This document shows, piece after piece, positions 16,511 to 26,500 of a stretch of DNA of 64,000 nt. Both the position numbers and the translations under genes were made by a program. The stretch lies in contig NZ_LN831278.1 of NCBI RefSeq assembly GCF_900069005.2, positions 257,782-321,781 of the forward strand. Direction: 5' to 3'. Each line of letters opens with the position of its first letter. The stretch's first letter is position 1. The stretch is from Paenibacillus sp. GM2 (GTDB lineage Bacteria; Bacillota; Bacilli; Paenibacillales; Paenibacillaceae). The notes under the pieces are model-generated. The model was not told the origin of the DNA. It was given only the letters and a program-made list of their open reading frames with translations, and did not search any database.

Positions 16511-17731
16511 TTATTGAGCGGCTGCAGTATTGTTATCCGGAGTAACAATAACAACTTCCGCGTTCGTAATACCTGGGAGAGACTTCGTCATGATTGGCGA
16601 GTGGTATACGACCACCTTCATGCCGTCCTTCAATTCCATATCATCGCCTGCTAACGGGAGGATAACGGTCTTGTCGGAGATGTTCAGAATGATGTCATTC
16701 TCCGTCTTATCGTCAGAGCCAACGTTGAGGTAGACGCGGCCTTCGCCAGCCCGTTCCGAATTTGTAATGGTGCCTTCTGCTTTGACCGCTTGAGCGGCTT
16801 TGACAACAATCTTATCGGCATGGGTTTGACCAGGGTAGCTCATCGCCATTATATTGCCGTAGAAGGCATCGATATAGCTGTTTTCTTTTAATGCATCGGC
16901 AGTTAATACAGCGCCGTTCTCATCGACGATAACGGTATCTTTATCCACATGCAGCATGACATAATTAGTGCCACCATGCTCCATAGGGTTGCCGATCACA
17001 GTGATCGTTTTTTCATTCTTGCTGATAATAATTCCGCTTGTACCCGGGGTCAGATCAGCAATCTCATCTGTATTTACCACCAGATAATTAGTGGTTGACT
17101 GAGCAGGTAAGCTCATTGCAACGGCAGGGCCGTAAAATGCTTCCACACTCATACCGGCCTTGATATCGCCAGCTTCAATAGCCTCATGGTTTTGATCGAG
17201 AAGGGTGGCCTTTGGATCAAGATGAAGGATAATCTCATCGTTATAACCGCCGTAGAGATCAGTTCCTTTCACGAAGATGCTTCCATCTTCAGTCACTTCG
17301 GAGACCGTACCTTGGATAGCGCTGAAGTCACGGTCTTGGACGACCAGGGTCAAGGCGGTTCCGCGGGCTGGCAAACTCTTGGTGATGTTTGGTCCATAGA
17401 AAGCTTTAACTACTTTCTTATCATCGATAATGGACTTCAAGGCAACGGTTTGGCCTTTTGCATCGACGATCTTGGTATCTTTGGTGATCGAGAGAATGAT
17501 TTCGCTTTGGTCGGTTGCAGCCAGACCACGGCCGGTTACAGTAATGAATTTGCCTGTTTTATCATTAACGAAATCGGTGATTTTTCCCATTGTTCCAGGT
17601 ACAACCTTGGCTTGAGTGATAGCAGTCTCATTAACCGGCGTTGCTGCTCCTTGCTGAGCAAAAGCGGCTGTAGGCAGAGCGGCCATAGCCAGGATCGTTG
17701 CGGTTGCCAATACTTTAAATGGTTTGTTCAT
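16511..17731 (-). CDS. Secreted protein with four AFYGP-type repeats, function unknown
   Basis: A 406-aa protein with a clear signal peptide (basic start, hydrophobic ATILAMAALPTAAF, cleavage after AFA). The mature part is four tandem modules of about 88 residues, each ending in a related motif: VKAFYGPNITKSLPARG, VEAFYGPAVAMSLPAQS, IDAFYGNIMAMSYPGQT and VVVYHSPIMTKSLPGIT. Each motif is followed by a hydrophobic beta strand (TLVVQ, YLVVN, KIVVK, VVIVT). Between them lie beta-rich IILxxxKDTxIVDxxG strands (TKDTKIVDAKG, DKDTVIVDENG). It resembles small OB/beta-barrel repeats. There is no wall anchor, and it would be extracellular. AGGAGG precedes the ATG. I do not recognise a named family. Confidence 0.85.
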   Translation of the reverse strand: MNKPFKVLATATILAMAALPTAAFAQQGAATPVNETAITQAKVVPGTMGKITDFVNDKTGKFITVTGRGLAATDQSEIILSITKDTKIVDAKGQTVALKSIIDDKKVVKAFYGPNITKSLPARGTALTLVVQDRDFSAIQGTVSEVTEDGSIFVKGTDLYGGYNDEIILHLDPKATLLDQNHEAIEAGDIKAGMSVEAFYGPAVAMSLPAQSTTNYLVVNTDEIADLTPGTSGIIISKNEKTITVIGNPMEHGGTNYVMLHVDKDTVIVDENGAVLTADALKENSYIDAFYGNIMAMSYPGQTHADKIVVKAAQAVKAEGTITNSERAGEGRVYLNVGSDDKTENDIILNISDKTVILPLAGDDMELKDGMKVVVYHSPIMTKSLPGITNAEVVIVTPDNNTAAAQ

Positions 17732-17994
17732 CAGTATTTCCTCCTAGTTCTATGTGTAGGTAGTACGCACAGCTTGATGATTGCCGATATGGCGTGTCTT
17801 TGTTTGCTGTTTTCGTCTTTATAGACGGAGGTCGTTAAGAAATGTTGCAGATAAAGTGAAAGTTTTCATAAGGGCGTGATAGCGGAAAGCGTGGGGAATG
17901 CTGTTTTACAGCGCCTCTACATGTGGTACTCTGAAACAGAGAATTATCTGAATTGAAGGGGACAGAACGGTTATCACGACAAGGAGGCCCACCT
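17732..17994. other. Divergent intergenic region, nothing recognised
   Basis: About 260 bp between the repeat protein (minus) and the PLP enzyme (plus). It holds both promoters presumably, but I could assign no -35/-10 pair with confidence and no operator. Confidence 0.4.
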
Positions 17995-19080
17995 ATGACA
18001 ATGGATCAAACGATCGGATCTGCGTTCAACAAGACTGCCTATCGGCTCTCGGGTCATGGCCCAAGAAATATAGGAATGCTGATGTCAGCCTTTCACGACA
18101 TGGATGAGAATACAGACAGCGATATGTATGGCAAAGGAAAGCTTATTGAACAGTTTCAGGCGAAAATGGCCGAATATTTGGGCAAGGAGAGCGCTGTGTT
18201 CTTCCCTAGCGGGACGATGGCCCAGCAAATCGCTTTGCGAATCTGGTGTGACCGGCAGGGGCTGCGAAAGGTTGCTTACCATCCACTCTGCCATTTGGAA
18301 ATTCATGAGGAAGACGGCCTCAAGCAGCTGCATGGAATAGAACCGATCCTGCTGGCGGATCGAAGCCGCTTAATTACTTTGGACGATGTAAAAAATATAA
18401 GCGAGGATGTTTCCTGTTTGCTTTTAGAATTGCCGCAGCGGGAAATCGGCGGACAGCTGCCGGACTATGCGGAGCTTGAGGCAATTTCAGCATATTGTCA
18501 TGAGCAGGGAATCAAGCTGCATCTGGACGGGGCCAGATTGTTCGAAATTTTGCCGTACTACGAAAAGACTGCGGCGGAGATTTGTTCTCTGTTCGATAGT
18601 GTATATGTTTCTTTTTATAAAGGGCTTGGCGGTGTGGCTGGAGCCATTCTGGCCGGAGATACGGAGTTTACAGAGGAGTCGAAGCCTTGGAAAAGACGGC
18701 ATGGCGGCGATTTAATCAGCTTGTACCCTTATATCCTTAGTTCAGATTTCTATTTCGAGCAAAGGATCGGCAAAATGGAGCAGTACTATCAGGGGGCCAA
18801 ACAGCTGGCTGAACGGTTTAATCGTTGCCCGCGAACGGCGACAGTGCCGGAGGTCCCTGTTTCAAACATGTTCCATATTCATTTTGCGGCGCCCCAAGCG
18901 CAGGTTGAGCAGGCCCTGATCGATCTGTATGAAGAGACCGGGATCGGCATCACCTCAAATCTCCGAGCGATAGATGAGAACGCATGTTATACGGAAATCA
19001 ACGTTGGAGATAAATATGCGGAGCTGTCCTCAGAGCAGGTCGAGGCCGTATTTTCATTGTTAAATCGGAAGTTCAATTGA
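17995..19080 (+). CDS. Threonine aldolase / beta-eliminating lyase family PLP enzyme
   Basis: A 361-aa fold-type I PLP enzyme of the threonine-aldolase-like (Beta_elim_lyase) family. It has the cofactor-contact region VFFPSGTMAQQIALR, the aspartate stretch LHLDGARLFE that holds the pyridine nitrogen, and the Schiff-base lysine in VSFYKGLGGVAGA. Low-specificity threonine aldolases cleave threonine to glycine and acetaldehyde; the serine/glycine activity here is presumed, not shown. The start is ATG 17995 with AAGGAGG upstream; a longer frame from 17953 lacks a ribosome site. It stands alone and is terminated before the polysaccharide lyases. Confidence 0.88.
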   Translation: MTMDQTIGSAFNKTAYRLSGHGPRNIGMLMSAFHDMDENTDSDMYGKGKLIEQFQAKMAEYLGKESAVFFPSGTMAQQIALRIWCDRQGLRKVAYHPLCHLEIHEEDGLKQLHGIEPILLADRSRLITLDDVKNISEDVSCLLLELPQREIGGQLPDYAELEAISAYCHEQGIKLHLDGARLFEILPYYEKTAAEICSLFDSVYVSFYKGLGGVAGAILAGDTEFTEESKPWKRRHGGDLISLYPYILSSDFYFEQRIGKMEQYYQGAKQLAERFNRCPRTATVPEVPVSNMFHIHFAAPQAQVEQALIDLYEETGIGITSNLRAIDENACYTEINVGDKYAELSSEQVEAVFSLLNRKFN

Positions 19081-19117
19081 CTTGGCGATGCATAGTTCTT
19101 AAGAATCAGAACAAAGC

Positions 19118-19160
19118 AAACCCACAGCGGATGATGAATTCATTAGCTGTGGGTTTTTGA
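19118..19160 (+). terminator. Terminator after the PLP enzyme
   Basis: AAACCCACAGC pairs with GCTGTGGGTTTTT across a short loop. Confidence 0.8.
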
Positions 19161-19316
19161 GATGTTTTCCACATTTTTCCGAACCATACAATAGGTTGAA
19201 GTCAAAATTGTCCGTGAATGGGTAAAAATTCGCCATGTATTGAGGTTGAGCATTGAAACTATGATGAAGTACAGTACTAAAATAATAGCTTGCATGGTGA
19301 AAGGGGGAATTTCGAG

Positions 19317-22300
19317 TTGAAAGCGCTTTATAAGAGGATGTCGGTGGTGTTGATTGTCGGAATGCTGCTTCAGGTGCTGATTCCCGCCGGGCTGCTTATG
19401 ACCAAAGTGTCTGCGGATGGGGGAGCCGGGGATAATCTCGTTCCTAATGGAGGCTTTGAAGATGTGGTGCATACAACGGATGCATCCTGGATCGGCGGCT
19501 TGAAGCCGAATGGTTGGGGGGCCTGGCTGGCCAGTAAGAATGGTAAGGTGTCTGTCACTGATGCGGTCTACCATTCAGGTGCTTATTCTGTACAGATCGA
19601 GCACACGGGCAGTGATAGAACGGGGCTGTCTATCAATGTACCGGTATCGGAAGAAGGCAACTACAAGCTAAGCGCCTGGATCAGGACGCAGGATGTTGTA
19701 TCCAGCGGCGGCGTATTTGTCAGAACTAATTTCTACCGGAGTGTCAATGGGATGGATGGCGCTACGAAGGATGATAAGCTGGGAGACGGACCGGTAACGA
19801 GTAAAATGGCGGGTACCCATGATTGGACTTTACAGCAGGTCGTGGTGCCCGTTCCGGCCGGAGCCCGGTACGTCAGGTTAGAGCCGTTCTTCGAGACAGG
19901 CACGGGAACGGTATGGTTCGACGATGTGAAGCTTGAACGCTGGGGGGGAATTACAGGATTGGACCTGCAGCCCAAATCGATCTCGCTGCATCAAGGGGAT
20001 ACAGCTATACTGACACCCGTGATTACACCACAGGATGCGGCAGGACAAACGCTGATTTGGACATCTTCCGATCCGAACGTAGCGAGTGTGGATGAGGGTA
20101 ATGTTACAGCTAATGACTATGGGACAACAACGATCACGGTTGCTACAGCGGATGGGCTCATCCGGGCGGAGGCTTTTGTAACGGTAGAATCAGCTGAAAT
20201 GCTGGATGGTTATGATGCACTCAGACAGAGGTGGCATACCAAGCTGATCGGTGGAGAATCGATGGATATGAGTGATTCCGATGTAAGGAGTTACATCGAC
20301 AATTTGTCGAACCGGATTTCCAATCCCCAAGCAACCGGCATCTGGGACCTGATGGACAAGACACCGGGCGCACAGAATCTATGGGTTGGCGGCATCTCCC
20401 GTGATAATACCGATTCAGCAGTGATCACGAAGGCTTATACGATGATCAAGGATATGGCAACGGCCTATTCAACAGAGGGGACAGCGCAATACAGCAACCC
20501 TGCTCTGAAGGATGATATTATCCTGGCTCTGGATTGGATGAATGCCTATCAATATAACGAGAGCAAGAAGATCGTTGGCAACTGGTGGGACTGGGAGATT
20601 GGGACTCCACAGGCCCTAATGGATATTCTCGTACTTATGTATGACGATTTAAGCGAGGGGCAGATTGCTAGAAACCTGAAGGTTATCGATACATTCGTAC
20701 CGGACCCGACCAAGCGGGTGCAAAACGGGAGTGTAACCGAGACCGGTGCAAATTTGCTCGACAAAGCGTTGGTCGTTGTATTGCGCGGTGTTGTCGGGAA
20801 GCAGAGCTTCAAGATCGAACAGGGAGAAAATGCGATATACAGCGAGCTTCAATATGCTAAAAAGGGCGATGGGATCTATGAGGACGGCTCTTTGATCCAG
20901 CATACGAATATTGCTTACACAGGATCTTATGGAGGCGTCTTGATCGGTAGAATGGCCGATTTATTATATCTATTTAACGCATCTCCTTGGGAGATTAACG
21001 ATCCGCGAGTAAGCCATGTGTATCGCTGGGTTGAGGATTCCTTCGAGGCGTTGATTTATAAAGGAGCCATGATGGATAACGTCAGGGGACGCAGCATTTC
21101 GCGGCAGAGTGACTCCGATCATCTGACCGGACGTGCGATTATCCGTACGCTGGCGCGGCTGGCAGAGGACGCCCCGGCGGAACAGTCCATCAAGATCAAG
21201 AGCATGATTAAGGAGTGGGTGCAGTCTGATACTACATTCTCTAACTATTATGAAAATATGCCCGTTTATGAGATGAATCTGATCAAAGCGATCGCCAATG
21301 ATTCTTCAGTGGCAGCGCGCGGAGAACTGGTTAAGCACCAGAATTTCGCGGCGATGGATCGGGTTGTCCATCTGCGTAAGGACTATGGTTTTGCGCTTAG
21401 TATGTTCTCACAGCGAATCTCGGCTTTTGAATACGGCAATGGCGAGAACAAGCAAGGCTGGTATACCGGCATCGGCATGACCAGCTTATACAACAACGAT
21501 CTGTCGCAGTACAGCAATCAATATTGGCCAACGGTAGATATGCTCCGCTTGCCGGGAACGACAACGGACGGCTATGCGCCAGCTCCTAAAGACTGGGCGT
21601 CCTATTACAATCCGCGGGCTTGGGTCGGTGGCTCGACGCTTGATGGTCAATTCGGAGCAAGCGGCATGAATTACTCACTCAAGGACAGCACGGGAAGCGA
21701 TCTGCAGGGCAAGAAGTCCTGGTTCATGTTCGACGATGAGATTGTAGCGATAGGTTCAGATATTTCAGGGTCGGCTAACCGTAAGGTAGAGACGATTGTA
21801 GAGAACCGGCAAATAAATGACAGCGGTTCCAATAATCTGGTGGTTGACGGTCAGGTGAAGCCTGCCACGCCCGGCTGGGAGGAGACGCTGAAAGGAATTA
21901 GCTGGGCTCATCTGCAAGGCAATGTTTCAGGTGCGGACATCGGATACTATTTCCCGGAGACAGCGGACATTGACGGGAAGCGAGAAGCAAGAACAGGGTC
22001 CTGGAAAAACGTGAATAATGATGGCTCAGCAGATCCAATCACAAGAAATTACCTAAGTCTTGCATTCGAACACGGCAGCGCGCCAAAAAATGGATCCTAT
22101 GCTTATGTATTATTGCCTAACAAAGGGGTAGCAGAGACGGAGCAATACAGTCTGAATCCTGACATTGAGATTATGAGTCAATCGAGTCAGGTCCATTCTG
22201 CTCGGGATAAGAAGCTGGGGATTAGCGCATTTAATTTCTGGGAAGCAGGCAAGTCGGAATTCGTTCGGGCTTCTGGTCCGGCTTCTGTGATGGTAAAGGA

Positions 22301-23513
22301 GGAAGGGAATAAGCTGACTGTATCCGTGTCAGATCCAACACAAACTCAGAACAAAGTTTTAGTTGATCTGGGTAAGGTTGTACTCAAGGAATTGACGAAG
22401 GATCCGTCCGTGACCGTTGTACAGACGGAGCCTTATCTTAAGCTGGAGATCAATACACAGGACTCTCTTGGCAGAAGCTATGAGATTCAATTCGAATATG
22501 ATCCGCAGCAAGCTCCGGAGTTGGAGGGGGAACCTGAGGGCCCGGGACAAGTCGAGAAAACGGAGGTTTATGTCAGCGAGGATGCTTTTGTACAAGAGGG
22601 TGCAGATGTTAATACGAACTTCGGCACTCGCAGCTATATGGACATTAAGAATGGTACCGGGAGTTATCTGCGCAAAGCCTTCCTGAAGTTCGATATGAGC
22701 GGAATTCCTGCTGACCGCGAGATTGAATCTGCCCAATTGTTTATATATGGCGGGGTTAATGACAGCCGTACACAGAACGCGGGAGTAAGTGTTCATGCAG
22801 TAGAGAGCAACAATTGGAGCGAGACTGCACTGACATGGAACAACATGCCGGCGATAGGAGCCTTGCTTGAGAAGATTTCGGCAGATAAAGAGTATCAATG
22901 GCGGCAATTCGATGTCACCTCCTTTGCCCAATCGCGGTTGAAGCTGGATGGACAGATGAGCCTGGCTTTGCAGGGAGATTCAGATTTGACGGTTACATTT
23001 AAAAGCAAAGAAGGCGATGGCGGGATATATAAATCTTACTTGGAGATTACTTACAAGCCGAATGTTCCGGTGTCAGGGATTAGCTTAAGCAGTGAACAGG
23101 CTGTACTAGTAGCGGGTGAATCGATAAATCTGAAAGCGGCGCTTGTCCCGCTTAATGCTACGAATAAGGAGCTTGCCTGGAGTGTCGATCGCAGCGACGT
23201 GTTGAAGCTGGAGGCGAATGAATCCGAGGCAATGATCACGGCATTGCAGCCGGGCAGGGCCAAGGTCACGGTGACTACGGCTGATGGCAAGCTGTCCGCA
23301 GTTTGCGAGGTTCAGGTGGTTCTCTCGAAGACCACTGGGGACTTGAACGGAGACGGGAAAGTAACGGTTGGTGATCTGGGCATAGCCGCTGCCAGCTTTG
23401 GCAAGAACAGTGCAAGCCCGGATTGGGAAGCAGTTGAAGCAGCGGATATAAATGGGGATGGAGTTATTGATTCCGCTGATTTGAAGTGGTTTGCTGACCA
23501 GATACTGCAATAA
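19317..23513 (+). CDS. Secreted polysaccharide lyase family 8 with dockerin-like C-terminus
   Basis: A 1398-aa exported lyase of the hyaluronate/chondroitin/xanthan lyase family (PL8), which cleaves uronic-acid polymers by beta-elimination. Order: signal peptide (VVLIVGMLLQVLIPAGLL); N-terminal carbohydrate-binding-like module (about 35-205); bacterial Ig-like (Big_2) at 215-285; PL8 alpha-toroid and beta domains (290-1070) with predicted catalytic N422 ([10 protein letters not shown]), H529 and Y538 ([12 protein letters not shown]); DNRLRE/CBM96-like module (1082-1245); second Big_2 (1249-1335); and a dockerin with two calcium loops (DLNGDGKVTVGDL and DINGDGVIDSADL) at 1340-1398. I choose the TTG at 19317, 10 nt after AGGGGG. 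It has no anchor of its own; the next gene encodes a cohesin-bearing, SLH-anchored homologue. Substrate not determinable from sequence. Confidence 0.92.
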   Translation: MKALYKRMSVVLIVGMLLQVLIPAGLLMTKVSADGGAGDNLVPNGGFEDVVHTTDASWIGGLKPNGWGAWLASKNGKVSVTDAVYHSGAYSVQIEHTGSDRTGLSINVPVSEEGNYKLSAWIRTQDVVSSGGVFVRTNFYRSVNGMDGATKDDKLGDGPVTSKMAGTHDWTLQQVVVPVPAGARYVRLEPFFETGTGTVWFDDVKLERWGGITGLDLQPKSISLHQGDTAILTPVITPQDAAGQTLIWTSSDPNVASVDEGNVTANDYGTTTITVATADGLIRAEAFVTVESAEMLDGYDALRQRWHTKLIGGESMDMSDSDVRSYIDNLSNRISNPQATGIWDLMDKTPGAQNLWVGGISRDNTDSAVITKAYTMIKDMATAYSTEGTAQYSNPALKDDIILALDWMNAYQYNESKKIVGNWWDWEIGTPQALMDILVLMYDDLSEGQIARNLKVIDTFVPDPTKRVQNGSVTETGANLLDKALVVVLRGVVGKQSFKIEQGENAIYSELQYAKKGDGIYEDGSLIQHTNIAYTGSYGGVLIGRMADLLYLFNASPWEINDPRVSHVYRWVEDSFEALIYKGAMMDNVRGRSISRQSDSDHLTGRAIIRTLARLAEDAPAEQSIKIKSMIKEWVQSDTTFSNYYENMPVYEMNLIKAIANDSSVAARGELVKHQNFAAMDRVVHLRKDYGFALSMFSQRISAFEYGNGENKQGWYTGIGMTSLYNNDLSQYSNQYWPTVDMLRLPGTTTDGYAPAPKDWASYYNPRAWVGGSTLDGQFGASGMNYSLKDSTGSDLQGKKSWFMFDDEIVAIGSDISGSANRKVETIVENRQINDSGSNNLVVDGQVKPATPGWEETLKGISWAHLQGNVSGADIGYYFPETADIDGKREARTGSWKNVNNDGSADPITRNYLSLAFEHGSAPKNGSYAYVLLPNKGVAETEQYSLNPDIEIMSQSSQVHSARDKKLGISAFNFWEAGKSEFVRASGPASVMVKEEGNKLTVSVSDPTQTQNKVLVDLGKVVLKELTKDPSVTVVQTEPYLKLEINTQDSLGRSYEIQFEYDPQQAPELEGEPEGPGQVEKTEVYVSEDAFVQEGADVNTNFGTRSYMDIKNGTGSYLRKAFLKFDMSGIPADREIESAQLFIYGGVNDSRTQNAGVSVHAVESNNWSETALTWNNMPAIGALLEKISADKEYQWRQFDVTSFAQSRLKLDGQMSLALQGDSDLTVTFKSKEGDGGIYKSYLEITYKPNVPVSGISLSSEQAVLVAGESINLKAALVPLNATNKELAWSVDRSDVLKLEANESEAMITALQPGRAKVTVTTADGKLSAVCEVQVVLSKTTGDLNGDGKVTVGDLGIAAASFGKNSASPDWEAVEAADINGDGVIDSADLKWFADQILQ

Positions 23514-23523
23514 CCATGAAGGT

Positions 23524-23542
23524 GGGGGACTGGGAGTCCCCC
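23524..23542 (+). promoter_or_regulatory. Intergenic hairpin between the two PL8 genes
   Basis: Perfect 8-bp stem GGGGGACT/AGTCCCCC with a 3-nt loop and no T-run, in the 62-bp gap. It fits an mRNA-stabilising or partial-attenuation element rather than a terminator. Confidence 0.55.
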
Positions 23543-23575
23543 GCATAACTTATCGAGGGAGGGTGTTATGCCATC

Positions 23576-26500
23576 GTGTGGAAACATAGAATAAAGCCTA
23601 TCGTCCTTGTGTTGATGATTTCTTCGCTTATTTTTGCGTCTTTCCCAGCCGCACCGGCTTCAGCCGGACAGGCGGATGAGTTCGGGACGCTGCGAACTAA
23701 ATGGTTCAATTATTTGACTGGGGGTACCGGGCTGGATTTGAACGATACGGATATCAGCAATGCAATTCAAGCCAATGTCCAGAAGGTGACTAATGACGCT
23801 AAAAACGGGGTATGGGATACGCTGGTTAAAGATCCGGGCAGGGCTTATCTATGGTCCGATTATAAGAGTACTACGGACTCCAGTCATATTACCAATTCGT
23901 ATAATAGGCTGAAAGATATGGCGATTGCTTATGCAACTCCAGGCACAAACTTATATCAGAATGTGGAATTAAAAAATGATATCATTGCCGGTCTGGATTG
24001 GATGTCCAGCAATCGATATAATCCGCAAAAGGCTACTTATAACAACTGGTGGGATTGGGAGATCGGGGCTCCGCTGTCCCTGGCAGACATTATGACTATC
24101 ATGTATAACGATCTGTCTGCGCAACAGATTGCTGACTATGCGAGCACAATTGACCGATTTATACCTGATCCAAAGAAGCGGTTAATCGGCTCGCCGGGCC
24201 TGGCAGAGACGGGGGCCAATCTGCTGGATAAATCTCTGGCCGTTCTCCTGCGAGGGGTGCTTGGCAAGGACGAGCCATCCATCCAGAAAGCACGGAATGC
24301 CATCGGCTCGGCCTTCCCCTATGTGACGAGTGGAGACGGCTTTTACGCTGACGGATCATTTATCCAGCATAACAATATCGCCTATACGGGCAGCTACGGC
24401 AGTGTACTGCTTGGAGATATATCGAAGCTGCTAACGATCCTGGATCGTTCTCCTTGGCCGATTGAGGTTGCCGATTTCGAAAATGTGTGGAAATGGGTGA
24501 CCGATTCTTTCGAGCCCCTCATTTATGACGGACACATTATGGAAATGGTCAGCGGCCGTGCGGTATCCCGTTATAACAACAATACACGGGGCGCGGTATG
24601 GACGATTCTTCGTCTGGCCCAATTTGCTCCACCTGAACAGGCTGCCTATTACAAGAGCATGGTGAAGGAATGGGTAGCGTCGGATACGAGCATGACCAAC
24701 CCGTACGAAGGTATGCAGATCAGGGATATTGTGAACTTCAAGCAGTTGCTAAGTGATTCCAGCATTAAGCTGCGTGGCGATCTGATTACACATCGTCAGT
24801 TCTCGGTCATGGATCGGATTGTTCATTCAAGACCGGGATATACGCTAGGAATCAGCATGTCCTCTTCCCGGATTGCCAACTTCGAGGGGGGAATGAATGG
24901 GGAGCATACACGAGGATGGTATACCGGTGAAGGTATGACCTATCTGTACAACCCGGATTCAGATCAATTTCGCAATGCGTTCTGGCCAACGGTAGACTCT
25001 TATCGGATGCCGGGAACGACCTCCGACGGTTTGCCGAGAACAGCGATCAAGACAACAGGGAAGACTTGGGTTGGCGGTTCATCGCTGGACAATCAGTTTG
25101 GAATAGCCGGCATGGACCTGGCCCCTCCTGGAAGTAATCTGACCGGGAAGAAATCGTGGTTCATGTTCGATGATGAGATCGTAGCGCTTGGAGCCGGCAT
25201 CACTACTCCCGATGCGCGTAAGGATGGACGTCAGGTTGAGACGATCGTCGAGAATCGAATGGTCAATTTGGCAGGCACGAACCCATTAACTGTGAATGGA
25301 CAAGCGATGCCAACCCAATTGGGATGGTCCGATACATTGAAGGATGTCAAATGGGCGCATCTGGAAGGAACGGCGAAGGGGGCGGATATTGGCTATTATT
25401 TCCCTGAACCTACCGATGTAGGCGCACTGCGCGAGGCGAGGACCGGCTCCTGGAAGGATGTCAACTCCACCGGCCCGATCGACCCGATTACACGTAATTA
25501 CGTCAGTCTGGTTGTAGAACATGGTGTTAAACCGACCGATGCCGGTTATTCCTACGTATTGTTGCCATCATTTGATACGGCGGCTACGAAGGCATATAAC
25601 GATAATCCGGATGTTCAAGTGCTAAGCAATACCTCGCAGATCCAAGCCGTACAGGAGAAAAAGCTTGGCATCACCGGTATGAATTTCTGGCAACCGGGTG
25701 AGATGAACGGTGTGCGTGTATATCAACCGGCTTCTGTGATGGTTCAGGAGCAGGGCGACGAATTGACGCTATCTGTATCCGATCCGACGCAGACCCAATC
25801 GAAGCTGAAGGTCGAAGTCGCCGCTACTTTGTTGCAGGAGATCAGCAAGGACGAGACGGTTAAAGTTCTGCAGAAGGCACCGACGGTTCTGCTTGAAGTT
25901 AACACTCAAGGCAGCAAAGGGAAGAGCCATGCGATCAAGCTGAAAATCGACCCTGATGCGGAGACGGAACTGCCGGAGGAAGGGGCGCTCGAGCCTGATG
26001 CGGCAGCCAAGATCCGGATCAATGTATCCGAGGATGCATTTGTAAATGGCGGAAAGAATGCGGCTTTGAATTATGGAACCAACGGGTATTTATTAATTCG
26101 TAACGGGAGCGGGGATTACGACCGCAGGGTGTTCCTGAAGTACGATCTTTCGCAAATTGTAGATGATATTGAACGGGTTACGCTGAATGTATATGGAAAG
26201 ACCAATGACAGCAACGGCACCCAGTCTGACATCGGTGTATTCGAAATTCGCGATGATAGCTGGAAGGAGCAAGAGCTTACCTATAACAATAAACCTGCAC
26301 CAGGCGCCCGCTTGGATCTGCGAACCATCGCATCTCCCGACCAATGGTGGAAATTCGATGTATCGCCATTCACCAAGGAGAAGCTGCAGGACAATAAGAT
26401 CGTTAGCGTAACTCTGCAGCAAGTCGGCAAGGACCTGAGCGCTGAGGTTCGCAGTCGCAAAAGCGAGAATGGAATCTATCAGTCTTATCTGGAGGTGCTG

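Noticed and set aside
24159-24622. Frames antisense to the PL8 catalytic region
   Set aside because: Shadow frames of a strongly coding sequence with no own start signals.
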